Of a stretch of DNA of 64,000 bases, positions 1-8,638 are shown piece by piece. How positions within the stretch are numbered: the stretch's first letter is position 1; each line of letters opens with the position of its first letter. A program made the position numbers and the translations under genes. The notes below the pieces were generated by a model, which worked only from the letters and a program-made list of their open reading frames with translations, was not told the DNA's origin and made no database searches. Source of the DNA: Proteiniclasticum sediminis (GTDB taxonomy: Bacteria; Bacillota; Clostridia; Clostridiales; Clostridiaceae); the NCBI RefSeq assembly GCF_018128025.1, contig NZ_JAGSCS010000013.1, positions 22,516 through 86,515 of the forward strand, given 5' to 3'.

Positions 1-1
1 T

Positions 2-1252
2 GAGGATGAAAAGACCGCTTATGCGGAAATTGGACGTATCCTGGAAATGTCGTCCCAGGTGGTGAAGGAATCTTCCTCCTGGACGGCAAAGATCGATAAA
101 GTGGTGCTAAACCCCTTCCTGGCTTATCCCCTCTTCATCGGACTCATCTACCTGGTCTTCAAACTGACCTTCTCCTGGGTGGGTCAGCCCCTGGCGGACC
201 TTCTGGACGGCTGGGTTCTCCCCGGCATTCAGGGAGGAGCTTCATCGCTCCTGGCGGGGACCAGCGAATGGTTCCAGGCCCTCATCGTGGACGGCATCAT
301 CGGTGGCGTAGGCTCCATTCTGGTGTTTCTCCCCATCATCATGACCATGTTCGCCGGCATCTCCATTCTGGAAGATTCCGGATATATGGCCCGAGCCGCC
401 CTCATCATGGACAACCTCATGCGCAGAATCGGCCTTTCCGGCAAAGCCTTCATTCCTCTGCTCATGGGCTTTGGCTGCACGGTTCCGGCCATCATGTCCG
501 CCCGGACCCTGGAGAGCGAGAAAGACCGAAAGCTCACCGCCCTCCTGGCGCCCTTCGTCTCCTGCAACGCACGACTCCCGGTGTTTGTCCTCTTCAGCTC
601 GGTCTTCTTCCCGAAGAATCCCGAACTGGTGGTCCTGGGCCTCTACTTCACTGGAATGGTCATGGTGGTGCTGGTAGGCCTTCTCTTCAAAAACACCCTT
701 TTCAAGAAGGACGAAGAGCCCTTCATCATCGAGCTTCCGGAGTATAAAGTCCCTTCCTTCTCCTTAGTGGCCAAGAGCACCTTGGACAAGGGCAAAGGCT
801 TCATCAAGAAGGCTTCCACGGTCATCTTCTCCCTGTCGGTGCTGGTGTGGTTCCTGTCCAACTTCAACTTTGGCGGAATCTCCGCCATGGGCGACAGCCT
901 CCTGGCCACCATCGGCCGGTTCCTGGCTCCCCTCTTTGCCCCGCTGGGCTTTGGCACCTGGGAAGCCGCTGTCTCCCTCATCACAGGCATCTTGGCCAAG
1001 GAAGTGGTGCTATCCACCATGGGCGTCATCTATGGCGCAGAGCTGACCACCATCCTTCCCACCATGTTTACGCAACTCACCGCCTTGAGCTTCCTGGTCT
1101 TTGTCCTTCTTTACACCCCCTGTGTGGCGGTCATCGCCACCCTGAAGAAGGAATACGGCGGCAAGTTCGCCCTCTCCAGTGCTCTCTTCTATTTCGCTGC
1201 AGCGTGGATCGTTTCCTTCCTGGTTTATCAGGCAGGATCCCTTATCTTATAG
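2..1252 (+). CDS. feoB: Ferrous iron transport protein B, C-terminal part (5' end outside window)
   Basis: Open from the first codon of the window; 416 residues are visible and the N-terminal GTPase domain lies upstream. FeoB is the cytoplasmic-membrane Fe(II) importer. The visible part is the transport domain: many hydrophobic segments and the two Cys-containing gate motifs, GFGCTVPAI followed by FVSCNARLPVF, typical of the family. A methionine at position 47 is internal, because the frame EDEKTAYAEIGRILE reads into it without a stop. The stop codon overlaps the ribosome binding site of the next small gene, so the two form one operon. The call is secure; only the missing N-terminus limits it. 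Confidence 0.96.
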   Translation, partial: EDEKTAYAEIGRILEMSSQVVKESSSWTAKIDKVVLNPFLAYPLFIGLIYLVFKLTFSWVGQPLADLLDGWVLPGIQGGASSLLAGTSEWFQALIVDGIIGGVGSILVFLPIIMTMFAGISILEDSGYMARAALIMDNLMRRIGLSGKAFIPLLMGFGCTVPAIMSARTLESEKDRKLTALLAPFVSCNARLPVFVLFSSVFFPKNPELVVLGLYFTGMVMVVLVGLLFKNTLFKKDEEPFIIELPEYKVPSFSLVAKSTLDKGKGFIKKASTVIFSLSVLVWFLSNFNFGGISAMGDSLLATIGRFLAPLFAPLGFGTWEAAVSLITGILAKEVVLSTMGVIYGAELTTILPTMFTQLTALSFLVFVLLYTPCVAVIATLKKEYGGKFALSSALFYFAAAWIVSFLVYQAGSLIL

Positions 1253-1262
1253 GAGGCTCAAG

Positions 1263-1445
1263 ATGGAAATCGCCATTACGCTCCTCATTGTGGGCGCCGC
1301 TCTCTACTTTCTCTTCGGCAAAATCCGAAAAACCGCCAAGGGCGGCTGTAACTGTGACTCCTGTGTCACCAGCTGTCCCGTGTACGACGAACAAAAAGGC
1401 GGCCAAGGGCAGAAGATTGAATTTCTGACCAAATCCAAGCCCTGA
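1263..1445 (+). CDS. FeoB-associated Cys-rich membrane protein
   Basis: Sixty residues: one N-terminal membrane segment (about residues 3-19, ITLLIVGAALYFLFG), then a basic patch and the cysteine cluster GCNCDSCVTSCP. This architecture is that of the small FeoB-associated proteins found directly behind feoB in Bacillota; their exact role in iron uptake is not established. The ATG at 1263 is chosen because AGGAGG (1251-1256) sits 6 nt ahead and overlaps the feoB stop codon. A terminator follows. Confidence 0.9.
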   Translation: MEIAITLLIVGAALYFLFGKIRKTAKGGCNCDSCVTSCPVYDEQKGGQGQKIEFLTKSKP

Positions 1446-1473
1446 TCCCCATGGCATAAATCGCTACTAAATG

Positions 1474-1499
1474 AAAAACCATCCGCAAGGATGGTTTTT
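1474..1499. terminator. Bidirectional terminator between feo operon and DUF4317 gene
   Basis: Perfect 11-bp stem AAAAACCATCC / GGATGGTTTTT with a GCAA loop; A-run and T-run on the two sides let it stop transcripts from both convergent genes. Confidence 0.85.
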
Positions 1500-1534
1500 C
1501 GCGTTTATTCAAACTTATTGGGGTCCACTGCACC

Positions 1535-2770
1535 CTAGAGAAGGTTGGGCTCCCCATTGACGGCGGCCTGCTCATCCTCCATGAGGGGGATGACAATGCA
1601 CCTTTGCCCGTCGATGATCTGGGCTTTGATCTGGGCCACCTTTTCCGGCTTCACCTGCAGGTTCACCGCGAACTCCGCTGCCGGATCCTCCTTCAGCGCT
1701 GCCGTTTCTTCCAGCTTCGTTCGCAGGGTCTCCACCTGGTGGCGAAGATCCTGTTCTTTTTTCCGCTCCTCGTGCTTTTTCACCAGCTTCTGATCCAGCA
1801 TGCGCTGAGCAAAGGGCAGTTCCTTCCCAAAGTACTCGCCATAGATTTCCCCGAGCTTTTCCACGGTCTCTTCCGATGCGCCGGCATCGGAAAGAAGATC
1901 CTGGAAATGATCATGGGTCAGCACCAAAGGCTCTTCCTCCGCGGAGCCGTGGGTGGTTTCGTATTCCTCCAGGAAACCCTGGAGGCTGTCCTGGACTTCC
2001 AGGAGGAGATTTTCCGCCTCCTCCTCCGAGCCTACCACTTCCTGGATGACGCTGTGAAGCATTTCTCGCTGCAGGGCTGTGGTCTGCTTGGAATCGCAGC
2101 CCAGCACCTCTTCCATGATTTCCGGCTGGGGATCCTTGGGATTTTTCGTGTAGTACAGCACTTCATGGACATTGCTGCTGCGGTCGGTGAACGCCGGGAA
2201 AAGGAATCCCTGGGCAGGGGCTTCCACCATCCAGTCCCGATCACGCACCCGCATTTTCTTTTCCTCATCCTTGTAGTGAAGCCCTGGTTCGGAGAGGGTC
2301 ACCGGACAGATGGCGCAAAGCACGTAGGCATAGGTTTCCTCCGACTCATCCAGCTTCAGGTTGTCACTGGTGCGTTTCATCACGTCATAGGCATCATGAT
2401 ACAGGAGGATCAGAAAATTGCCCGTATGCCCATAATGGGCGATAACGGACTGGTAAAACTCCTCCAGCAGGGCATCGTCCTTCAGTTCGCTGCTTTTCAG
2501 CTGCATGAGGAAGGTCTGTTTTTCATTATGGTAGCCTTCTCCCCGGTGAAACTCCAAATCCAGGAGGTTGTTTCCTAAAGCTCCGGACAGGACTTTCTTG
2601 GCGATATCCAGATACTTATGGAGTTCCGACTCCTCCAGGTTGAGAAACGTCTCCCGATAAGTGGTTACAATCTGCTTTTCGCCATTGACGTAGCAGCCGG
2701 TGACGCGGCTGAAGGTGCACTGATCTTTCTTGTATCGTTTTTTGATTTCCAGGATTTCTTTATGTTTCAC
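1535..2770 (-). CDS. DUF4317 domain-containing protein
   Basis: 411 residues, cytoplasmic, acidic and strongly charged, with no signal peptide or membrane segment. The N-terminus (KHKEILEIKKRYKKDQCTFSRVTGCYVNG) and the length match the DUF4317 family of Clostridia, whose function is unknown. A predicted helical, coiled-coil-like stretch lies around residues 325-365 (LVKKHEERKKEQDLRHQVET). The start codon is GTG, preceded by GGAG at a suitable distance; no in-frame ATG is better placed. It is followed on the same strand by the bidirectional terminator at 1474-1499. Confidence 0.85.
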   Translation of the reverse strand: MKHKEILEIKKRYKKDQCTFSRVTGCYVNGEKQIVTTYRETFLNLEESELHKYLDIAKKVLSGALGNNLLDLEFHRGEGYHNEKQTFLMQLKSSELKDDALLEEFYQSVIAHYGHTGNFLILLYHDAYDVMKRTSDNLKLDESEETYAYVLCAICPVTLSEPGLHYKDEEKKMRVRDRDWMVEAPAQGFLFPAFTDRSSNVHEVLYYTKNPKDPQPEIMEEVLGCDSKQTTALQREMLHSVIQEVVGSEEEAENLLLEVQDSLQGFLEEYETTHGSAEEEPLVLTHDHFQDLLSDAGASEETVEKLGEIYGEYFGKELPFAQRMLDQKLVKKHEERKKEQDLRHQVETLRTKLEETAALKEDPAAEFAVNLQVKPEKVAQIKAQIIDGQRCIVIPLMEDEQAAVNGEPNLL

Positions 2771-2842
2771 TCATCATTCTCCTCTGGTCTCTTCATGGTG
2801 GCTTCAAAGGTCCATTATACCATCGAATGGAAAAACGAGATT

Positions 2843-4834
2843 TCAGACTTCTTTTTCCGCCAAGGCTTCGGCGGTTTGCTTCCGAAGGATCTCTTCGGCA
2901 GCTTTCAGCGCTCGGAGAAGTTCCCCCACGCTCCAGGCCTGGGCAAAGCACCCCTTGGATACGGTGGGCGCAAGCCCGTCAAAGATTTCGGCAATCTGTC
3001 CAATGCAGCCTTCCTGCAGCGTCCCCTCCAGCATGGAGAGGTCCGCCATCACCGCCGCTGCCGCTTTTGCGGTGAACCCGTGGACCTTGAGGTAGGCTAG
3101 ATAATAGGCGCCCAAAGGAAATGCCCACACGGTGCCCTGATGGTATGCCGTATCCCGATCCCACAGGGAACCGCCGTAGAAGGGTTTGAACTCCGGATCC
3201 TTGGGCGACAGGGAGCGAAGGCCATAGGGCGTGTAGAGCTCTTCAAAAACCTTCCGAACTACTTGTTTTTCCCGCTGGGGATCCAGCATGCCAAAGGGCA
3301 GGGATACCGCCCAGATCTGATTGGGTCTCACCTGAGCATCATAGGGATTACCCGAAACCACATCATATAGGCAGCCCTTTTCCCCATTCCAGAATTTTTC
3401 CAGGAAGCTTTTTTTCACCCGGCCCGCCAGGTTCTCATAATCCTTAGCCCGGTCTTCCCCCTCCAGTAGCCGTTCAAAGTGAGCCATGGTCATGAGGGCG
3501 TTATACCAGTAGGCATTGATCTCCACTGGTTTTCCGTGCCTCGGTGTGGGCAGGACATCGCCTATGCGCACATCCATCCAGGTCACCTGCTCAAATCCCC
3601 CTCCGGCTTCCAGGAGCCCATCCTCATCCATGCGGATGTGGAAGTCCGTGCCTTTCTGGTACCAGTGCAGAATCTCTGCCATGACGGGCAGGGCCTCCCG
3701 GACGAAGTCCAGATCCTTAAACTCCTCATAGTAGGCGTGGAGGGCATAGATAAAGAGGAGCGACGCGTCCACGGTGTTGTACATGGGCGGCTTGTCCCCT
3801 TCAGGGAACATATTCGGCATGAGCCCTTGGTGGACATAGGCCATGAAGGTCCGGAAGATGCTTTCGCAGTCTGCTTTTCGTCCCGCGGCAATACCGCAGC
3901 CCAGAAGAGCGATCATGGTGTCCCGTCCCCAGTCCCCGAAGAAGGGATACCCCGCGATGATGGTTTTCCCTCCGGTGGATTCCCGGTCCACCACAAACTG
4001 GTCCGCCGCCCGGACCAGCTGCCGACCTAAGGCGGAGGTTATCCCAGCCTGGTCCTGAAGGTCTTTCTGCCGCTTAAGCTCCTCCCGGCGAAGGGTTTCC
4101 ACGGATGCGGTCACGGGCTCCGTGCTGTAGATCAGGGATACCCGGCGGGTTTCGCCCTTTTCGAGGCGATAACGGAAACGGTGGTCGGAGAAAGCCTTCC
4201 CCACCGCTGACCGGTCATCCTTGGCGTCATCCTGGAAATAGAGATCCTCCTGCCAGGTTTCTCCTTCTAAAAGGAGCTCCCCGTCGCAGGCGAAATAGAG
4301 TTTTTGGCCATGGCGATGGATTTCCGATACCGTGACGTTTCCTTTTTCCCCGATCTTGGGCATTTCCCCCTTGGGCGTCATGCGCAGCCAGGGTTTCAGA
4401 TCCACCACCACCGGTTCCTCTCCACCATTATGGAGAACATAATCCAGGGCCACCTGATTCCCCCCATGGGCCAGGAGAATGGTTTTTTCCAGCCTAAATC
4501 CCTGAACCTGATAGGTCCAATGGGGGAAGGGATTTACCTCAAAGCCCTGGAGATGGCGAAAGCCCTCCTGATTATGGGCATAGCCTACATATTCCTGAGA
4601 AAGAAGAGACACCGTCTTTCCCTCCCTATGGATCAGCTCCTCCACATTGCTCACCATCTGAACCCAGTTATTCGGGGCCTTGACGGAAGCCATGAGAAGC
4701 ACCTGCTCCTGGCGTGCGCTGGATCCGATCATGGTAAGGCAGCTGTATCCTCCTTTTTCGTTGGTGAGCAGATAGCATTTTTCCTGCCCCCGACGCAGCG
4801 TATTCCAGTCCTGGCGTCCAAATACAAACTTCAT
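2843..4834 (-). CDS. Amylo-alpha-1,6-glucosidase / glycogen debranching-type enzyme
   Basis: 663 residues. The first ~240 residues form the beta-rich N-terminal domain of bacterial glycogen-debranching proteins; the rest is an (alpha/alpha)6-barrel glucosidase domain (GDE_C type). Visible signatures are GYPFFGDWGRDTMIAL (acidic D301/D305 region) and GGSLWDRDTAYHQGTVWAF near the C-terminus. Expected activity is hydrolysis of alpha-1,6 branch glucose in glycogen or similar glucans. There is no signal peptide, so it acts in the cytoplasm. The ATG at 4834 has GAGGAGGA upstream. No glycogen synthesis genes are in the window, so the natural substrate stays open. Confidence 0.9.
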   Translation of the reverse strand: MKFVFGRQDWNTLRRGQEKCYLLTNEKGGYSCLTMIGSSARQEQVLLMASVKAPNNWVQMVSNVEELIHREGKTVSLLSQEYVGYAHNQEGFRHLQGFEVNPFPHWTYQVQGFRLEKTILLAHGGNQVALDYVLHNGGEEPVVVDLKPWLRMTPKGEMPKIGEKGNVTVSEIHRHGQKLYFACDGELLLEGETWQEDLYFQDDAKDDRSAVGKAFSDHRFRYRLEKGETRRVSLIYSTEPVTASVETLRREELKRQKDLQDQAGITSALGRQLVRAADQFVVDRESTGGKTIIAGYPFFGDWGRDTMIALLGCGIAAGRKADCESIFRTFMAYVHQGLMPNMFPEGDKPPMYNTVDASLLFIYALHAYYEEFKDLDFVREALPVMAEILHWYQKGTDFHIRMDEDGLLEAGGGFEQVTWMDVRIGDVLPTPRHGKPVEINAYWYNALMTMAHFERLLEGEDRAKDYENLAGRVKKSFLEKFWNGEKGCLYDVVSGNPYDAQVRPNQIWAVSLPFGMLDPQREKQVVRKVFEELYTPYGLRSLSPKDPEFKPFYGGSLWDRDTAYHQGTVWAFPLGAYYLAYLKVHGFTAKAAAAVMADLSMLEGTLQEGCIGQIAEIFDGLAPTVSKGCFAQAWSVGELLRALKAAEEILRKQTAEALAEKEV

Positions 4835-4984
4835 TCTGTCCTCCTCGAGGGGATTCCCTCTTCTTCTTTTCTTTCTTCATGGTGTCATTGATCGAGCTTA
4901 AAGTCAATGAGGCAAGGACTCTACGCCCGAGAACATCTTTCTGGGTTTCCCCGGTGTGCCCTCATGAACTCTTTGTTAATGCGC

Positions 4985-5013
4985 TATACAATTTTCCGGC
5001 ATTGATATACAAT
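4985..5013 (+). promoter_or_regulatory. Candidate promoter of desulfoferrodoxin gene
   Basis: TATACA (4985-4990), 17 nt, TACAAT (5008-5013), about 50 nt before the start codon. The -35 is only a 4/6 match. Confidence 0.45.
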
Positions 5014-5061
5014 AACGATACGGGGATGAAAACCTGCAATATCAATCAAGGGGGTAAAAAA

Positions 5062-5436
5062 ATGGCTAATGTTGTGTTTTATCGTTGCGCAGTCTGCGGA
5101 AATCTGGTGGCGCTCATTCGTAAGGGGGGCGGAACACTGGTGTGCTGCGGTCAGGAAATGGAAAAACTGGAGCCCAATACCACCGATGCCGCTACAGAGA
5201 AGCATGTACCCTTCGTGGTAAGAGAAGACGGAAAACTGAACGTCCAGGTGGGATCTACGATCCACCCCATGCTCGATGCCCATTTTATTGAATGGATCGC
5301 TCTGGAATCCGGAGATCGCCTGGAAGTGGTCCATCTGAAGCCCGGCATGGAGCCGAAGGCAGAGTTTGCCGATGTCTCGGAAGGAACAGTTTATGAATAC
5401 TGTAACCTCCACGGACTCTGGAAAACCGATCTCTAA
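5062..5436 (+). CDS. dfx: Desulfoferrodoxin (superoxide reductase)
   Basis: 124 residues. The N-terminal desulforedoxin domain has the rubredoxin-like iron site CAVCG and CCG (about residues 10-30). The C-terminal superoxide reductase domain carries the His/Cys ligands of the catalytic iron: HVPF, HPMLDAHFIEWI and CNLHGLW. It reduces superoxide to hydrogen peroxide in anaerobes without making oxygen, with rubredoxin as usual electron donor; a rubredoxin gene is present at 17384. The ATG at 5062 follows an AGGGGG Shine-Dalgarno. An upstream in-frame ATG at 4879 would add 61 residues of unrelated sequence and is rejected. Confidence 0.95.
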   Translation: MANVVFYRCAVCGNLVALIRKGGGTLVCCGQEMEKLEPNTTDAATEKHVPFVVREDGKLNVQVGSTIHPMLDAHFIEWIALESGDRLEVVHLKPGMEPKAEFADVSEGTVYEYCNLHGLWKTDL

Positions 5437-5443
5437 AATTCAC

Positions 5444-5467
5444 AAAAGCAGCCCCCGGGCTGCTTTT
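5444..5467 (+). terminator. Terminator of dfx
   Basis: Stem AAAAGCAGCCC / GGGCTGCTTTT 8 nt after the dfx stop codon, ending in a T-rich tail. Confidence 0.8.
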
Positions 5468-5490
5468 CTCGTTTCACCCATTTCTCTCCT

Positions 5491-5528
5491 AAAGCAAAAA
5501 CCGGTTCGCAAGAGCCGGTTTTTGCTTT
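5491..5528. terminator. Second strong hairpin, probably bidirectional terminator
   Basis: Long near-perfect stem AAAGCAAAAACCGGTTC / GAGCCGGTTTTTGCTTT around a GCAA loop. It lies between dfx and the tRNA-Val transcribed from the other strand; no gene lies beside it otherwise (5468-5650). Confidence 0.7.
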
Positions 5529-5610
5529 ATCCCAGGGAAGTCTTCCCAAAGCCCCCGTCACAGACAGCGGTTGAGCTCCATCTGCCGGGCTAACCTATGG
5601 ATTATCAAAT

Positions 5611-5648
5611 AAAAATCCCGTCTGTCCGGGAAGACAAACGGGATTTTC
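5611..5648 (-). terminator. Terminator of tRNA-Val
   Basis: Hairpin AAAATCCCGT / ACGGGATTTT with minor mismatches, directly downstream of the tRNA 3' end on the minus strand. Confidence 0.75.
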
Positions 5649-5651
5649 TCG

Positions 5652-5727
5652 TGGTAGGACGAACAGGACTTGAACCTGCGACTTCCACCATGTGACGGTG
5701 GCACTCTCCCAGCTGAGTTATCGCCCC
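5652..5727 (-). tRNA. tRNA-Val (anticodon CAC)
   Basis: 76 nt with the 3' CCA encoded. The anticodon stem CCACC/GGTGG encloses the loop GTCACAT, giving anticodon CAC for codon GTG. The T-arm GTTCAAGTC and a 7-bp acceptor stem with two G-U pairs are present. It stands alone with its own terminator. Confidence 0.93.
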
Positions 5728-5809
5728 AGAGAAGATACTCCTATTATAGTCCCTGAACCCGCATTAATGCAAGAATTCTCCACGATCTTTTTTGAAAACC
5801 TGAAAAAAG

Positions 5810-6562
5810 CTACTCCACGGGAATAAAGCCTAAAGCCTCTTTCGTGACCCCGTCAAGAATGACAAAGGCAAACTGATGGCTGGAGGAGTCCCCCAAGACC
5901 ACGCCAAAATCATCCCCATCCAGAGGCCTCCAGGTCTCTCCCTGCCCCCAGTACTCCATGCCCGGCATAGCCGAGAGCTCCCGAAATTCCACTTGCATGG
6001 GGTCAATGCGGTCTTTTCCTTCCCAGGGCTGATGCTGTACAAACTGCCAGGCGGAAAGGATCGCCTGACGCTCCTCCATGGAGAGTTGCTGCCGACGGGA
6101 GATCCGGTCCTGAATCCGCTTTTCGAGAATTTCCAGCTCCCTGGATTCGGAAAAAGACGAAAGGGTTCCCTGGATTCGCCGGGAGAAAAGTGTTTTCAGA
6201 TCCTGGGCATAGTCTGCCCCATCCCGAGGCACCTCATGGCCTGTGACCCTGAATCCGGCATCCCCTTTAGCCGTCCAGAGGACAACGGGAAGGGACACCC
6301 CCTGGTTGATCTCGGCCTCTTTTGTCATGGCCACCCCTTCCACCAGAGCCCAGACCTCCATTTTTCCGGAGAGTTCGTCTCGGTGAAGCACCTTCACGGC
6401 AGCAAAAACTTCCCCGGCATCCTCTCCTTGAAGGAGTACCCGAGACAGATAATTTTCCACCACCAGACGCTCTTCGTCGGAGATGTTTTGATTGACGGTG
6501 CAGCCCGTTAGGGGAAGCAAAAGGAGGAGGAAGATAAAAAGACACAGGGTAACTTTGCGCAT
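5810..6562 (-). CDS. Lipoprotein of unknown function
   Basis: 250 residues. The N-terminus MRKVTLCLFIFLLLLLPLTG followed by Cys is a clear lipoprotein signal peptide with lipobox LTGC, so the mature protein is anchored on the outer face of the membrane. The rest (residues ~25-250) is soluble and matches no family I recognise. The start at 6562 is preferred over an upstream ATG (6640) because it starts the signal peptide and has GGGAGAAT upstream. It lies downstream of argS on the same strand, 133 bp away. Confidence 0.8.
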   Translation of the reverse strand: MRKVTLCLFIFLLLLLPLTGCTVNQNISDEERLVVENYLSRVLLQGEDAGEVFAAVKVLHRDELSGKMEVWALVEGVAMTKEAEINQGVSLPVVLWTAKGDAGFRVTGHEVPRDGADYAQDLKTLFSRRIQGTLSSFSESRELEILEKRIQDRISRRQQLSMEERQAILSAWQFVQHQPWEGKDRIDPMQVEFRELSAMPGMEYWGQGETWRPLDGDDFGVVLGDSSSHQFAFVILDGVTKEALGFIPVE

Positions 6563-6695
6563 ATCATTCTCCCGGGCATACCGCCCATGCTGATGAAGGG
6601 ATAACCGACAAAAGTGGAAGCTGCGAAAAAACTCATCCAAGATCTAATTTCTCCATAGAGGAACTGCCCCTTTGCAGCGCAAAGAGGCAGTTAAT

Positions 6696-8381
6696 TTACA
6701 TTTCTTCCACGGTTTCGATGCCCAGGAGTGCCAGGGCATTCTTGATCACCGCGGTGGTGGCCTGGACCAGAAGGAGTCTTGCCTTCTTCACCGCAGGCTC
6801 TGCGGAATTGATGGGACAGTTGTTGTAGAACTTATTGAAGTCCTTCGCCACCTGGATGACATACCGGGTGAGGATGGAGGGCTCATACTTTTCTGCCGCT
6901 GCCCCAATGGCCGCTTCAAAGCCTGCAAGGGTTTTGGCCAGCTCAAACTCCACGGCAGAGCTCAGCACCGTGAGATCGGCCTCATTCACCGCCTCATTCT
7001 TGCGCAAAATGCTCTTTCCTCGGGCATAGGTGTACTGAACATAGGGACCGGTTTCTCCGTCGAAGGAAAGAATTTCACTCCAGTCGAAGATGATGTCCTT
7101 TTCCCGGGAATTTTTGAGGTAGGTAAAGATGATGGCGCCTATGCCCACCTTCTTGGCGGTATCATCCTTGTTCTCCAGATTGGGATTCTTTTCCAGGATG
7201 ATCTGCTTGGCTGTCTCCACAGCTTCCTTGAGAAGATCATCCAGAAGCACCACATCGCCTTTTCGGCTGGACATCATTTTGCCCGGGAACTTCACCAATC
7301 CAAAGCCCACATGGACACAATCCTTGGCCCAGTCAAAACCGGCCAGCTCCAGGGTCTTGAAGACCTGTTTGAAGTGCAGAGCCTGGGGGGTGCCCACGAC
7401 GTAAATATTTTTATGGAAATCATAGGTTTCTTTTCGGAAAATGGCTGCCGCCAAATCACGGGTGGCATAGATGGTGGCTCCGTCGGCCTTCTTGATGATG
7501 GTGGGCGGCATGTTGAAGTCCTCCAGCATGACGACCTGGGCTCCATTGCTTTCGGTGAGGATCCCCTTGTCCTTCAAAAGATCCACCACGGCATCCATTT
7601 TATCGGAATAGAAGCTTTCTCCCGCATAGGAATCAAACTCCACCCCTAGCTCCTCGTACACGCGGTTGAACACATGAAGGGAAAGCTCACGGAACTGCTT
7701 CCACAGCTCCACCTCGTAGGGTTTTCCATCCTCCAGATTCTTGAAGTGCATTCTTGCCTCGTCATTGAGGGAGGGATCCAGCTCCGCTTCCTCGTGGAAC
7801 TTCACGTAAATCCGGTTCAGCTCCTCAATGGGGGATTCTTCCAGCTTGGTAAGATCCACCCAGCGCTCGTAGCCGCTGATGAGTTTTCCAAACTGCGTTC
7901 CCCAATCGCCCAGATGATTGATCCGGACCACCTCATAGCCTTGTTTCCCGTAGATTTTACTCAGGGAATTGCCGATGACGGTGGTGAAAAGATGCCCCAC
8001 ATGGAAGGGCTTGGCAATATTGGGCGATGAGTACTCCACAATGATGCGCTTGTTTTCCCCCAGGGCTGTGGTGCCATAGGTTTCTCCCTGGCTGAGCACG
8101 GTTTCCACCGTATCCTTCAGAAAAGCCTGCTGATTCAGGAAGAAGTTCACATAGGGGCCCATGACTTCAATTCTTTCCACGGCATCCAGATGAAGCTTCT
8201 CTTTCAGCTCTGTGGCAATGCTGTTGGGGGCCTTTCTCAGGGTTTTGGCCAATTGGAAGCAGGGAAAAGCGTAGTCCCCCATCTCCGCCCTTGGCGGTAT
8301 TTCAAGGAGCCTTTCGACATCCTCCTTGCTGATTTCCAAAGCGCCGGAAATGCCGGTGGCGATTAAATCTTTATAATCCAA
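6696..8381 (-). CDS. argS: Arginyl-tRNA synthetase
   Basis: 561 residues, the usual size. Class I aminoacyl-tRNA synthetase that charges tRNA-Arg. Visible: the HIGH-type motif in [14 protein letters not shown] (about residue 125), the KMSKS-type motif [17 protein letters not shown] (about residue 370), and a C-terminal DALR anticodon-binding domain ending in GIETVEEM. The start is taken as TTG at 8379-8381, because GGAGGAGGT lies 7 nt ahead and the protein then begins [12 protein letters not shown]; the longer frame from 8438 has no ribosome binding site. Confidence 0.95.
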   Translation of the reverse strand: MDYKDLIATGISGALEISKEDVERLLEIPPRAEMGDYAFPCFQLAKTLRKAPNSIATELKEKLHLDAVERIEVMGPYVNFFLNQQAFLKDTVETVLSQGETYGTTALGENKRIIVEYSSPNIAKPFHVGHLFTTVIGNSLSKIYGKQGYEVVRINHLGDWGTQFGKLISGYERWVDLTKLEESPIEELNRIYVKFHEEAELDPSLNDEARMHFKNLEDGKPYEVELWKQFRELSLHVFNRVYEELGVEFDSYAGESFYSDKMDAVVDLLKDKGILTESNGAQVVMLEDFNMPPTIIKKADGATIYATRDLAAAIFRKETYDFHKNIYVVGTPQALHFKQVFKTLELAGFDWAKDCVHVGFGLVKFPGKMMSSRKGDVVLLDDLLKEAVETAKQIILEKNPNLENKDDTAKKVGIGAIIFTYLKNSREKDIIFDWSEILSFDGETGPYVQYTYARGKSILRKNEAVNEADLTVLSSAVEFELAKTLAGFEAAIGAAAEKYEPSILTRYVIQVAKDFNKFYNNCPINSAEPAVKKARLLLVQATTAVIKNALALLGIETVEEM

Positions 8382-8638
8382 TGCTTTACCTCCTCCAGGT
8401 ATCGGATGCTCCCTCGCGAAGCACCCCTGTTTTCCCATTTATTTTACTACACCCCGAGGTTCAAGTCCACACCGGCCTGATCTTGCGTTGTTTCTTTCCC
8501 TTGGATGGCCTTATGTTCCTGGAATTATGGTCACTCTTTCCCTGGGGAAGGAGCCCTCCGCCTCTGGAATTTCCTGTTGTCCTTGCCCATTTGGTGTATA
8601 ATAAGGGTGACTGAAATCTCAGGAAAAGAGGGAATGAA
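8382..8638. other. Intergenic region between divergent argS and Ppx/GppA gene
   Basis: 257 bp. On the plus strand a TATAAT at 8597-8602 is a good -10 for the phosphatase gene; its -35 is weak (CTGTTG at 17 nt). I see no riboswitch or T-box here. Confidence 0.5.

Noticed and set aside
4879-5061. N-terminal extension of desulfoferrodoxin
   Set aside because: The extra 61 codons lie in the promoter region, and a good ribosome binding site is found only before ATG 5062.
5491-5648. Three consecutive hairpins as an att site or small repeat element
   Set aside because: They differ in sequence and are explained as terminators of dfx and of the opposing tRNA-Val.
8381-8614. 77-codon plus-strand ORF upstream of the Ppx/GppA gene
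   Set aside because: No ribosome binding site; it overlaps the argS start and the promoter region.
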